Shown piece by piece: positions 32,642 through 43,203 of a stretch of DNA of 64,000 nucleotides; position 1 is the stretch's first letter, and every line of letters begins with the position of its first letter. Both the position numbers and the translations under genes were made by a program. This DNA is from Miscanthus floridulus (Eukaryota; Streptophyta; Magnoliopsida; Poales; Poaceae), in assembly GCF_019320115.1 (NCBI RefSeq), contig NC_089593.1, positions 16,074,900 to 16,138,899 of the forward strand. Direction: 5' to 3'. The notes below the pieces were generated by a model. It saw only the letters and a program-made list of their open reading frames with translations. It was not told the origin of the DNA and did no database searches.

Positions 32642-33115
32642 ATTAACTTACCATTTTCTATAATGACAGCTGATACAGATTCATTGAGATCACTAGAGTT
32701 TCCAATGCAAGTGGTACAGCCATAGCCAACAGTATGAAATCCTTGCTGGTTCAAGTATTCTTGAAGGCCACTATAAATAGGAATCACCAGAAGCAAGTAC
32801 TTCGTGACAACTCCTGATCCAGGGGCAAGGCTTGTCTTCACCCTTGGTTTAACCTAAAAACAAGTGTCATCTCACATCAGCAGAAAGCACAGAAAGGCAC
32901 TCAGCATAACAGCCCATGATTACATTACTAGAGGACTAACTCAAGACCCAACTCGCATGCTTTCTTAGCTACAAGACCAGCACCAAGCATAACACTAGGA
33001 TTTGAGGTGTTTGTGCAGCTAGTTATTGCTGCTATAACAACACTACCATGCTTGATTTCTGCTGGCTACCCATGAAAGTCAAATTTGACAACCTTATCCT
33101 ACTGCTCCTTTGGCA
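32642..33115 (-). pseudogene. Aconitate hydratase (aconitase) two-exon fragment
   Basis: Two minus-strand exons have splice signals. The right exon (33115 to about 32939) encodes [30 protein letters not shown] and [20 protein letters not shown]. Its SCTNTSNPS holds a cysteine ligand of the 4Fe-4S cluster. The left exon (about 32857-32652) follows a TTTTTAG acceptor and encodes [17 protein letters not shown], then [20 protein letters not shown] and [14 protein letters not shown], ending at a GTAAGTT donor. Between KYLL and SGL a short inserted stretch disturbs the match. Two TAG codons lie where glutamine fits (PKEQ* and FHG*PAEI). No other aconitase exons were found, so it is a captured or relic fragment with an intron retained. 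Confidence 0.82.
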
Positions 33116-33656
33116 CTGCAAATAGATACCTTTCGCTTACTGTCAGTTTTCTAAAGCAAATAACCTAGTGAGGCAGTGAAACCAAAGCTACATTCATCAT
33201 CAGCACCTACTGCTACTAGGAAATGAAGCAGACATGCACAACACTGGTAAAGCCAGCAAGGATGACTTGTTTATCAGTATTAACAAAGATAGATGACAAA
33301 CTAGGACACAACCACAAAATCATGACAAATATAAAATGCAATTTAGTAACAAATATACTAGCTCTAGCACAAATCACAAGTAACAATTTAGTAACAACGA
33401 GGCTAATGGTTTAACAACAGCATATTGCATATGCTTAGAACTAAAATTGCAGTGCCTGATACTTGCAATCTACATTATAGGAAACTAAAATTATGTAACT
33501 GAATCTTTAAATTATTTGGTTTACTGAATCTTTAAGTTGTCTGATCAGAAATAGTTCTTTGGTATCACTAAAGTATAACTGGCATAAGACATAAGTGCTC
33601 CTGTAGCAGTGTCATTGACAGAAAACCACCTAATGAAACAAGCTACAGGTGGAAAA

Positions 33657-34020
33657 TGGTGCTTATGGGGTTTGTATTATATTGATGTGCGAGGATAAGG
33701 ACAAAAATGAGATGTGTATTGGCATAAATCAGAATTAACAAAGTTCATGAAGTGATAGCACAAATCACAAGAGATAATTTTTTACTATGAAAGGACAAGG
33801 GCAAAAACTTGGCTTGGGCAAGCACAAACCACGATAAACAAAGGAAAAGGTGAGTTAGCACAAATCACAAGAGATAATTTTTTTCTATGAAAGGACAAGG
33901 ACAAAAACTTGGTGTGGGCAGGCACAAATCACAATAAACAGATGAAAAGGCATGTTAGCACAAATCACAAGAAATAATTTTTTTCTATGAAAGGACAAGG
34001 ACAAAAAAAGGTATGTTGTC
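33657..34020. repeat. Copy 2 of the ~200-bp repeat, extended into ~105-bp tandem units
   Basis: After a copy of the 32305-32515 sequence, the unit AGCACAAATCACAAGAGATA... CTATGAAAGGACAAGG repeats about three times at roughly 105-bp spacing. It is non-coding. Confidence 0.75.
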
Positions 34021-34404
34021 ATAAATCACAATTAACAATATCTCTGAGGAATACTCTATATTTTTGTTACCTATCCCGTCCATGATACTTGGATAAAAGA
34101 AACTATGACAACGCCACCAAATAGAGCGTGCTAATATAGTTACACTGTTACACTGTTATAGAGATAATATTAAGAGTTTAGCTTCACATTGTACTCTTAT
34201 TTTTCACCACCATAATCAGTGCCATCTTCCTCTCAATTGAACTAGACTGGAAGTATGCTAACTGTGCCATTTTCACTACCATTTGAAATTTTACTATTAG
34301 GGAGACTGATCAGTTCACCACAAAACTCTGGACTATGTTAGCATAAAGACAAATCCGATTCTATAGACAACAATTAGGTTTGTGTTGAGCCCTCACAAGG
34401 AGGG

Positions 34405-34530
34405 CTTCTAACCATCTAAGCACGGAGCCAGAGTCGTTGGTGGTGCGGACGCGGGCGTGGAGGTCCACGAGGTCAACGCGTCCAGCGGCGAGCGCAACCT
34501 GCGTGGCCTTGAGGTCCGCATGGAGGTTCC
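34405..34530 (-). pseudogene. GC-rich coding-like fragment, unidentified
   Basis: The GC content rises sharply. The minus strand reads ADLKATQVALAAGRVDLVDL then HARVRTTNDSGSVLRWLEAL, a plausible helical protein piece I do not recognise. A 27-bp core (GCGTGGCCTTGAGGTCCGCA and onward) recurs at 38364-38392. It is probably another captured gene piece. Confidence 0.45.
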
Positions 34531-35882
34531 ACACAATCAAACAATAGAAATAAATCAGTCCTTTGTTCCATCCTCATTCTAAAATGAGGAGGAGGCGACC
34601 GACAGGCGGAAACAATAGAAACAATCAAACATGGAAAGGGGTTCCACCCCCTGTATTCAACCTTTGTTCCATCCTCATTCTAAAATGCCCAAACAATCAA
34701 ACTATAGAAATAAATCAGTCCTACAACAGATTTTCAATTGATGAGTTTTAGAAACTACGGCATTGTGAATATTCAGAGCAGTACTTTATCCCATAAATGG
34801 AAAGGGAAACAAATAAATCTATATATCATTGGGCATTAGCGCATCAGAAACTCGAATTTGCATCATCCATTTAGATGTCCTAAAGGGGAATCCGAGTAAC
34901 CGAGTAAGATCATCATTTACAGAGCTGCAAGCACAGAATGTTGTCACAAGATAACAGTCCAATACTTAGTTAGATTCAAGCTAATGAGTTGGCAGAAACC
35001 GAAAGTCTACTTTTTTATATATAACATTATTGCCCGTGCTAATGCTACAGTTCTCCCATTACTTAAACCAAAAGGAAACTAAAAAAAATAGATCCAAATA
35101 TCATCTTCTAGTTAAGATTTTTATCTTCACATGGCCAAAAGAAGAAAAATCTAACACAAAATCGAAGAAAAAATCAGAACAAACTCTTGATCTGCAGTTT
35201 TAGATTGAAAACCACAAAAGCTATGATAATATAGCTTTCCATCACTGGCATCAGTGGAATAAAAGCACTTGGGGTAATTGTTTCATCATCAATCAGCCAG
35301 CTCAAGAGTTGACAAATTGTACTCCAGAACCATCCAATCAGTATTTTAGTACCACATAGGTGCCGAAAATGAACAGATCTAACACTACAAAAAACAGACC
35401 AGCAACACACTGCATGGATCTAGAAAAAAAAACAGATCTGCACATTACAGTGCTCATATAAGTCATAAACATCAAAAGGACAAAAAAGAAAGCCCAAAGA
35501 AAACTCCGAAAAGCACACCTAATGGCAAACGAAAAAAAAGAAAACCTGACAGAAAATGAATATTCAGACAGGGATAGCACTAGTATGAGCTAACAAAAAA
35601 TATATATTCACGTCAGTCTGAAACACCAATCTAAGGTAATATGAAGCAAAAAGAAGGAAACCCATGGCTAAAAACAGTCTAAAAATTTAGCTCACTACTG
35701 CAGTACTGTTCTTGCCAGACCAGATACTAATCCAGAATTGTTCACCTATAGAAAAACCCGCAGCACCAAAAAGGACTGACTGAGCTAAATTGAGACAAAA
35801 TAAAATGAATTGTCCGAAAAGCAGAGTCTACAGGGAAACTGGAAAACTACTGAACTACAGACAGGAAACTAGCAGAACATTA
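34531..35882. other. Non-coding interval with short direct repeats
   Basis: No gene was recognised. A direct repeat of CTTTGTTCCATCCTCATTCT and flanks occurs at about 34560 and 34661. The rest is A+T-rich. Confidence 0.5.
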
Positions 35883-35885
35883 TAA

Positions 35886-36129
35886 GGGCCTCTTTGGCAG
35901 GGCTCCGGCGGCTCCGTCTCCCGCCCCTGTTCACCTGTCGGCCGTCCACGGGCCGACAGGGGCTACTGTTCACCGGAGCTATTTTTCTCTCTCCTCATTT
36001 CCTCTCTCACAGACACCGTCGGAGCCGGAGAAGCTCGTTTTTCGGGCTCCGCGGCTCCGGCTCCCCTGGCACCTATCGGCCCGTGGGCGGCCGACAGGTG
36101 CGACAGCCGGAGCCCTGCCAAAGAGGCCC
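35886..36129. mobile_element. Tourist-type (PIF/Harbinger) MITE, 244 bp
   Basis: The perfect inverted ends GGGCCTCTTTGGCAGGGCTC and their complement are flanked by TAA on both sides (35883-35885 and 36130-36132). That is the target duplication expected for this class. The interior has further inverted GCCGACAGG blocks. Confidence 0.88.
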
Positions 36130-36185
36130 TAAGCTAAAGCTACTACTGCTGGACAGGCCAAAAGTGCTACATGAAACAAATACCC

Positions 36186-36526
36186 TGTTTGGTTCCTACA
36201 GTGCCTCATAAAATTTCTGTCACATCGAATGTTTGGACACATACATGGAGTATTAAATATATACTAATTACGAAATTAATTGCACAACTTGCGACTAATT
36301 TACGAGACGAATCTTTTAAGTCTAATTAGTTCATGATTTGACAACGTGGTGCTACAGTACACATGCGATAATGATAGATTAATTAGGCTTAAAAAACCAT
36401 CTCGCAAATTAGCCTCCATCTATGTAATTGATTTTGTAATTAATCTATATTTAATACTCCTTATTACTATCTAAACATTCGATGTGACATAAATTTTATG
36501 ATCAACTAAAGAACCAAACACCCCCT
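36186..36526. mobile_element. MITE with CACATCGAATGTTTGGA ends
   Basis: The ends CCTGTTTGGTTCCT and, reversed, GGGTGTTTGGTTCTTTAG continue inward as inverted CATAAAATTT.TGTCACATCG blocks. It is related to the remnant at 13260-13496. Confidence 0.75.
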
Positions 36527-37069
36527 AAAACTAAAAGCACCAGAATAGCCACAAGATTTGAAAGACAGTCAATACTAAACCAGATGACCACTACACACGA
36601 TTAACTGAGCAACTAGACTATCTAAGCACAGATACTAGCTTGCAAGAATTAAATACTAGATGAATATGTAGCAAGAAAGGGACGTTGCACAGAGATTTAA
36701 TTCGCAAATTGCTACCTGGAAGTTGACTGCACTTTGCCAATCTGAAAAGCAAGAGTTCGGTTGTATTGCTCAATGGCTGCTACTACTGATATTGCTCAAC
36801 TTGTAAAAATGACAGACCAAGATAAAACAGACACGAGCGCAAGCTGCTAAAAGAGCATGATCAGCCAGAAGAAAACACAGAAGATTAGCAGCACGATCAA
36901 ATGAAGACTGAACTGGGAACAAAAAGCTGCCGGTGATTCTCTGAACTAAGCCGAACAATGAAATGAAACCCAGGTGGGCGATTCTCCCCACCTGGATTTC
37001 AGCCTTCAGTCAAAAAGAGAATGATATAGGAATAATCACTATACAACTGAGATTTCAAGCAGATCACAA

Positions 37070-37170
37070 GCACCACACAGGCAAAAAGATCACAAGCACC
37101 TTAAAAGCACCAAGGAAAAAAAGATCACAAGCACCTTACAAGCACCAAGGAAAAAAATCACAAGCACCAT
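37070..37170. repeat. ~35-bp tandem repeat
   Basis: Units of AAGATCACAAGCACCTTA followed by AAGCACCAAGGAAAAA occur about 2.5 times. Confidence 0.8.
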
Positions 37171-38539
37171 CTATTTGCTGCTGCAGTAACTGCTCCTACA
37201 CCATCCGATCCTCCACTCAGTAGCTCACATCCACAGGGCACTGCATATCCATAGCAGCAATAACTATTTCCTCATCAAGCTCCCACAACGCTGACAATGA
37301 CACACTTACAGTTGAGGAATCACATTTGCAGTAGCTGAATCACATTTACAGTTGTTGAATTAACAGCCTATCCTACTTCACTTTTTGGACCAAATACAGA
37401 AGTTGAAAAAATCATGTCAAATACCATCATTACTTGCTAAAAATCAAACAAACATTGGAATGTCTGGTTCCTCTCTCTCCTTCCCTCCCTCCCTGGCTGC
37501 TTGCTTTGCTTCCCCCAAGCTGCAAGATCCCAAGGAAGCTGAGCCACCGACCACCTCGAGAAGAAGTGAACTGAAACTGGCAGCAGCACGCAATAACTGA
37601 AAGTGCACACCACATCCACACACGCGCCTAGCGATGGAGTGACAACCATTGGCTTGCTTCCGGCGATGGCCATTGCCAACCCCGCCCCATCTCCTTCGTC
37701 ATGCGTACAAGACATCCCACACATCACCCTCCTCCACCTCGTCTGACATCATCCCCGCTTCGGTAACAAACACCGCTCCAATCAGCGCCCGGTCACTCAT
37801 CGTCGGCCGCGAAGAAGCAACAGCACACAACGCAAATCCAACACACAAAAGACAAAATCTCCGGCGAGACGACGCCCGTCCAGGTGAGGCGAAAGCAAGC
37901 GACTTCATCCTCCCTGGACTTGAACCACAAATACATCAAACATACCATCAAATCCTAGAACAATCAATCAAACAACTACAGAACCAGATCTACTGAACCA
38001 ATGACCCCAACAACAGAGTTCAAATCAAGGGACAGCGTGCGCCGTTCCAAGGTACCTGTCGACCTCTAGCAATGGCGCCCTGTGCCCTCGTCGTTGGAGA
38101 CGGCCGCCGCCCGCGCTGCTCGGGAGAGCTCGTCCAGGCACGACCTGTGCCGCCGCTCAGGGACCTCGTCCGGTCGCGACCCGCGCCGCCGCTTGGGGGA
38201 CCTCGCACGGGCCCTTGCCGGCCGCGGCCATGGAGGACTGCCCCGCCGTGGCCTTCGGTAGGTGGGCGTCGTGCCCGGAAATGTGCGCCGCTGCGCCTGG
38301 GCGAGAAGAGGATAGAGGAAGGGGAAAGGTTGCAGCCGGTCTCACACACTGGAGAAGTGAGTCGATGCGTGGCCTTGAGGTCCGCATGGAGGTCCGCAGG
38401 TCAGAGAAACAAAACAGAAACGCCACATCGAACGACCCAGGAGACACGAGCGAGACGGATCCGACGGACAGAAAATCCATGTGCCAACCAACCAAAAAAC
38501 ACACATGTGGTGTATAACATTCCTGTATGAAAAATGGCA
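37171..38539. other. Interval without recognisable gene
   Basis: The first half is A+T-rich. The segment at 38040-38340 is GC-rich with open frames on both strands, but no known domain was recognised. The 27-bp core shared with 34497-34525 lies at 38364-38392. Confidence 0.4.
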
Positions 38540-38890
38540 TCGCACCGTGCTGCAGTTTCAGGTGCTAGGAAGAAGAAACTCCTGAGAGAGGACAGGAGGA
38601 GGGTTTCCCTAGGCGGCTCGAGTGTTCTGGTGCCTACGTCTGGCCGGTGTCGTCGTCTCCTTCCCCTCTTCGATCTCCTAGCATGATTCAGACTCGGAGA
38701 TCCTTGTCTAGGTTCCCTTGCACCTTGATCTGTTGGTTCCTCGGATCAGTGTGTTCGCCTTCTTCATTCCTGCCGCATCCACATAGACCCTAAACCCTAG
38801 GTTTTGCTAGCCGTCTTCCACCTGAGTCCTCTTTTTCCTGTTTTGGTTCCTCTTGCTGTGGATTGGGGGCAGTGTGCGTGAAGGCCTCCC

Positions 38891-40207
38891 ATGGAGGGGG
38901 TCGAGGGGATGCTAAGGAAGTTGCAGCTGTCGTCTGAAGAGAAGAAAAGCATCAAGTTTGGGGCGGAGATGGAGAGTGGTGGGAACGATCGCCCATCTCA
39001 GGCGGTGGCAAAGCTGCTCTCGGAGAGGGGAGTTAGATCCGAGGTCATTGAGCAGTCCGTGGGCTGGATTTGGTGCCCCGCGAAGGGAATCTCACGCAAG
39101 GATCTTGGGGACAATATCTATTTGATCTCCTTCAACCAGGCGGCGGGGAAGAGGAGAGCGCTTGATGATGGTCCATGGATGATTTCGAAGGAGCTCTTGT
39201 GGTGACGGAGTTTGATGAAACGAAATCTCTGGATGAGATTGAGTTTTCGTTTGTCCCGATTTGGATACAGGTGGAGCGGCTCCCTTTGGGATTGATGAAT
39301 CGAGCCGCGGCGGGAGCCATTAGAGATGACATCAGCGAGTTCATGGAGGTGGAGGCGGATGGGGATGATTTGGCCGCTGGCAGAGTTCTCCGTCTCAAGA
39401 TCCGGCTGGACATTTGTAAGCTGTTGCGCCGAGGTATATTGGCAGATCTAGGGGCGGATAAAGGTGAACGATGGTGCCCAATCACGTATGAATACCTGCC
39501 TGATTTCTGCTATGTTTGTGGGCTCATTGGGCATGTGGATAAAGCCTGTTCAAAGAAACTGGGGAAGGATGAACCGGCACCCTTCAGCAAGGAGCTGCGT
39601 TTTGTGCCTCCACGCAAGCCCTTTGGGGGTTCGGGCCACAGGAGCCTGGAGATTCGTGGTGCATACTCGGGAAGAAGCAGAGGAGCAGGGTCTTGGCGGT
39701 TGGGTGGCTCTAGGAGTGGAGGTAGCGGTAGCAATCCCGAGCCGATGGCCCATCATGGAGGAAGGCCTCTGAGACGGGGAGTGGGAAGGAGATCTTGGGG
39801 AAGAAGGTTGATGACGAGGAGGTGACCAGCCCAATGAAGGAACGTACAAGCCACTGAGAAGAACTCAAGTACAGTGAGGACTAAAGCAGGCTGAGGAAGC
39901 GGCCTCGGCACTAGTGTTGCATGGCGGGGAGCACACTGAGGGGCATGTCAATAGTACCATGCAAATTAAACAAGGTAACCTAGTTTTGGAGGAGAACGCT
40001 GGAGAAAAAGACAGGGCCCCGCACAAGTTCAAAAGGGCAAAGCGAGATGAAAAGAAACTACCAGTGGAGAAGAGCCTGGGCAAGCTGCAGAAAAAGAAAA
40101 GGGGTGGTGAGGACCTGATGGATGTAGAGCTTGATGGACCGTTTGATGCTAAACGATCCAAGCAAGGTAAGCTGGAGGAGGAAGTTAATGCCAAATGTAC
40201 CTGTTGA
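38891..40207 (+). pseudogene. LINE ORF1 (DUF4283 and CCHC zinc knuckle), frameshifted
   Basis: The segment from 38891 carries a DUF4283-like domain (WIWCPAKGISRKDLG, LISFNQAAGKRRALDDGPWM). Near 39185 one base appears lost and the frame changes. The frame from 39175 then continues with FVPIWIQVERLPLGLM and a CX2CX4HX4C zinc knuckle (CYVCGLIGHVDKAC, about 39508-39549). A later frame (39914-40207) carries the Lys-rich tail (KFKRAKRDEKK). ORF1 proteins bind the LINE RNA. At least two frame changes make it non-functional. Confidence 0.82.
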
Positions 40208-40237
40208 CGCGGGGCTGTCGAACAGCTCCGTGAGTTG

Positions 40238-40586
40238 ATGAGAATCATCGCTTGGAACTACTGCGGATTGAGGAATGGTGTGGCAGTTTGTGGCCTTCTA
40301 CATGTTCAGAAGGAGGAAGACCCCGACATTCTCTTCTTGTCCGAGACAAAACTGGACAAGCAAAGAATGGAAGGCTTGAGGTGGAAGCTAGGTCTGACGA
40401 ACATGATTTCGAAGGACTATGAAGGCCGCAGTGGTGGGTTGCCTATCTTTTGGAGAAAGGAGATCAACTTACATGTATGCGGCATTTCACGCTTGTATAT
40501 AGATGCAGAGGTGACGGAGGAGGATGGGTTCTTATGAGGCTTACGTGCTTCTATGGAGAACCGAGTACGAAAAAGACTTTGTCGTG
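40238..40586 (+). pseudogene. LINE ORF2, start of the AP-like endonuclease domain
   Basis: It begins MRIIAWNYCGLRNG, the usual start of plant L1 endonucleases. FLSETKLDKQRMEGL follows, containing the catalytic Glu of the SETK motif. A frameshift near 40530 separates this from RLTCFYGEPSTKKT, which is the continuation of the domain. The insertion of element B at 40587 removes the rest, including the reverse transcriptase. Confidence 0.82.
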
Positions 40587-41227
40587 TGAAATGATCAAGA
40601 TGTCTAAGAGGGAGGTGAATTGGACTAATTCTAAATTTTTTGCAAAAATTAAACTCTACACTTAGCCCATTTCACCCCTAGTGCCTAAATGTGTTCTCTA
40701 TTGATCTACCACACAAAAGTTTTGCACCCTAGGTTCGAATCTACTCTAGCATGGTAATTCTAAGAATGTAAAAACATGAATTGAATCGCTCAAAAGTAAA
40801 TGCTCAAAGTAAAGAGAGGGAGAGGAATACAGTGATGTTTTTCTGAGGTATCAGAAAGTCACCACTCTCCACTAGTCCTCATTGGAGCACCCACGCAAAG
40901 GGTGTAGCTCTCCCTTGATCCGCGCAAGGATCAAGTGCTCTCTGCGGGCTGATTCTTCGACACTCGGTCATGGTGAATCGCCCACAACTGCTCACACCAT
41001 GACTTGGGTCATCCACAAGTTCTGCTGGATGATCACCAAGCTTTCAATCACCACCGAGCCGTCTAGGTGATGGCAATCATCAAGAGTGACAAGCACAAAC
41101 TCTCACTTGACAAAGATAAGCCTAATGAGAAAGGTGGATGCACACTTGCTACTCCCTATGCACTAGTGAGGTCATTAATCTTGGATTCTCAAATCTCAAT
41201 TACACCATTAGGCTCTTGCTCTCCCTT
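40587..41227 (-). repeat. LTR of element B, outer portion (split by the Copia insertion)
   Basis: It begins TGAAATGATCAAG on the plus strand (LTR end ATTTCA on the minus strand) directly after broken LINE coding sequence. It ends at CCCTT, the target site of the Sirevirus-like Copia. The rest of this LTR resumes at 51638. Joined, the LTR is about 1.6 kb. Confidence 0.75.
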
Positions 41228-43143
41228 TGAAAGCTCTAGTTTGGTTTTGGTTAATTGATGAAACCCTGAGTGCTAACCTACTTTATCAAAGTGATTATGA
41301 GATAGGTAGCACTACTCCAAGTGATGAAGCAATGGCGAAGATTATGACGATGGTGATGGCATGGTGATGATCAAATGCTTAAACTTGAAAAAGAAGAAAG
41401 AGAAAAACAAAAGGCTCAAGGCAAGGGTAAAATTGTAGGAGCCATTTTATTTTAGTGATCGAGACACTTAGCGAGTGTGATCACATTTAGGATTGATAGC
41501 CGTACTATTAAGAGGGGTGAAACTCGTATCGAAATGCGGTTATCAAAGTACCACTAGATGCTCTAACTCATTGCATATGCATTTAGGATCTAGTGGAGTG
41601 CTAACACCCTTGAAAATATTTGTAAAAATAAGCTAACACATGTGCACAAGGTGATACACTTGGTGGTTAGCACATTTGAGCAAGGGTAGGAAACTTCACC
41701 GACGGAGTGTCCGACGGTGCCACCGGCGCCCTAGATAGAAAAGACGGAGGTCACTATAAGTGACTAGACGCTGGTCTCTGTTGGACCGGCGCGTCCGGTC
41801 AGTAGCAGCAGTGAGCGCGTGTTTCGGTCTTCGACCAGACGCTGGCAGGATGCGTCCGGTCAGTGCTAACATACACTGACGTGGGACACACAGAAGAGAC
41901 ATTGAGTGACCAGACGCTGAGTGAGTCCGATCGAGCATGACCGGACGCGTCCGGTTGTGAAAATTCATGTTTGGAACCTTACTGAAAACGACCGGACGCT
42001 GAGGTCCAGCGTCCGGTCACTTTCTAACTGATGCGTCCGATCATCACTTGACCGTTGAAATCGAGCGATCGGCGTTTGTAGCCGATGACACATGGCGCAC
42101 ATCGCACGATCGGACGCTGAGGTCCAACGTCCAGTCAATATGACCGAAGCGTCCGGTCGACCCGTGTTTAGTGCAGTGAGGAGCCTAACGGCTCTATTTC
42201 GTGGGGGCTTCTATTTAAGCCCCATGGCCGGCTCAAGCTCACTCTCTTGCACATTTTCATTGACATAGCAACCTTATGAGCTTAGCCAAAGCCCTCCCAC
42301 TCATCTCCATTATTGATCCATCATCTTTGTGAGATTGGGAGAGAATCCAAGTGCATTGCTTAAGTGATTACATCTAGAGGCACTTGGTATTCGTGTTGCG
42401 CTGCGGATTTTGCTTGTTACTCTTGGTGGTTGCCACCACCTATATGGCTCGGTGCAGCGGTGGAGGATCGGTATGAGTTGGTGATTATTTGTGGCCGTCT
42501 CCGGTGATTGTGAGGAGAGTTGTACCTTCTCCGGCGGAGTGCTGAAAGGTAACTCTAGTAAATTGCTTGTGTCATTGAGTTACCTCATTTGTGGGTAGGT
42601 TCTTGCGGTGTCCAATCGTATGGACAAGGTTTGTGAAACACCTCTTAGCCGCCGAACCACCAAGTGTTGGTCGACATAATGGGGACTAGCGTGTTGGCAA
42701 GCACGTGAACCTCAGGAGAAAAATTGGTTGTCTCTTGCCATTTGATATTCTCCCAGTGATTGGTTTCATATACATCTTGTGATTGATTCATTCCTCTACA
42801 TGGCGGTATAACCATCCTACTCACTCGTTTACATTCTTGCAAATTAGTTGTAGCAAGCTCTTTAGTGTAATTAGATTTGAGAGCTTGCTTTGCTATTTAA
42901 GTTTGCTTAGTGGAGCTCTTTAGAGTAGAAAGATTGAGAGCTCTTAGTGAGTAGTATCATAGAAAATTGTGTGTCTAGCTATCATTGCAACTAAAATTGT
43001 TGGATAGGTGACTTGCAACCCTTGTAGAGCTAGAGCAAGTTTGTATTTCACTATTTGTCATACTAATCAAATTGCTCTAGTTGACTTGTAGATTCTTAAA
43101 TAGGCTATTCACCCCCCCCCTCTAGTCATATTAGGACCTTTCA
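41228..43143 (+). repeat. 5' LTR of Copia A (1,916 bp)
   Basis: TGAAAG...CTTTCA. The U3 part (about 41700-42160) carries a dense array of GACCGGACGC and GCGTCCGGTC in both orientations. A TATTTAA box lies at 42212-42218. It differs from the 3' LTR by substitutions and several indels, for example about 24 bp near 41700 missing from the other LTR. Confidence 0.96.
42212..42218 (+). promoter_or_regulatory. TATA-like box of the Copia A LTR
   Basis: TATTTAA lies just downstream of the palindromic U3 array. The equivalent TATTTAA is at 50705-50711 in the 3' LTR. Its position fits the start of transcription at the U3/R border. Confidence 0.6.
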
Positions 43144-43145
43144 AG

Positions 43146-43157
43146 TGGTATCAGAGC
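43146..43157 (+). other. Primer-binding site, initiator tRNA-Met type
   Basis: TGGTATCAGAGC lies two bases after the 5' LTR and is complementary to the 3' end of initiator tRNA-Met, the usual Copia primer. Confidence 0.93.
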
Positions 43158-43203
43158 TGTGGTCACCGTTTGATTGAAGGCTTAACAACCTCGGTGTCAA
43201 ATT

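Larger units (their letters stand above)
38540..40586 (+). mobile_element. LINE (L1-type), 5' half, broken by LTR element B
   Basis: A GC-rich leader is followed by ORF1 and the start of ORF2. At 40586 the coding sequence stops abruptly at the LTR of element B. The remainder was not found to the right. The 5' boundary is approximate. Confidence 0.8.

Noticed and set aside
38072..38530. Possible host gene in the GC-rich segment 38040-38530
   Set aside because: Frames are open on both strands, no motif is recognised, and part of the sequence repeats a fragment at 34.5 kb, so it is more likely captured or repetitive DNA.
30770..38540. A single Helitron spanning the gene-fragment region
   Set aside because: Same-strand fragments suggest it, but I could not find a TC 5' end or a CTRR 3' end with a preceding hairpin, so only the fragments are reported.
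41696..42842. Short open frames inside the Copia A LTRs (also 50190-51335)
   Set aside because: They are repeated in both LTRs, lie in U3 palindromic arrays, and have no coding features.
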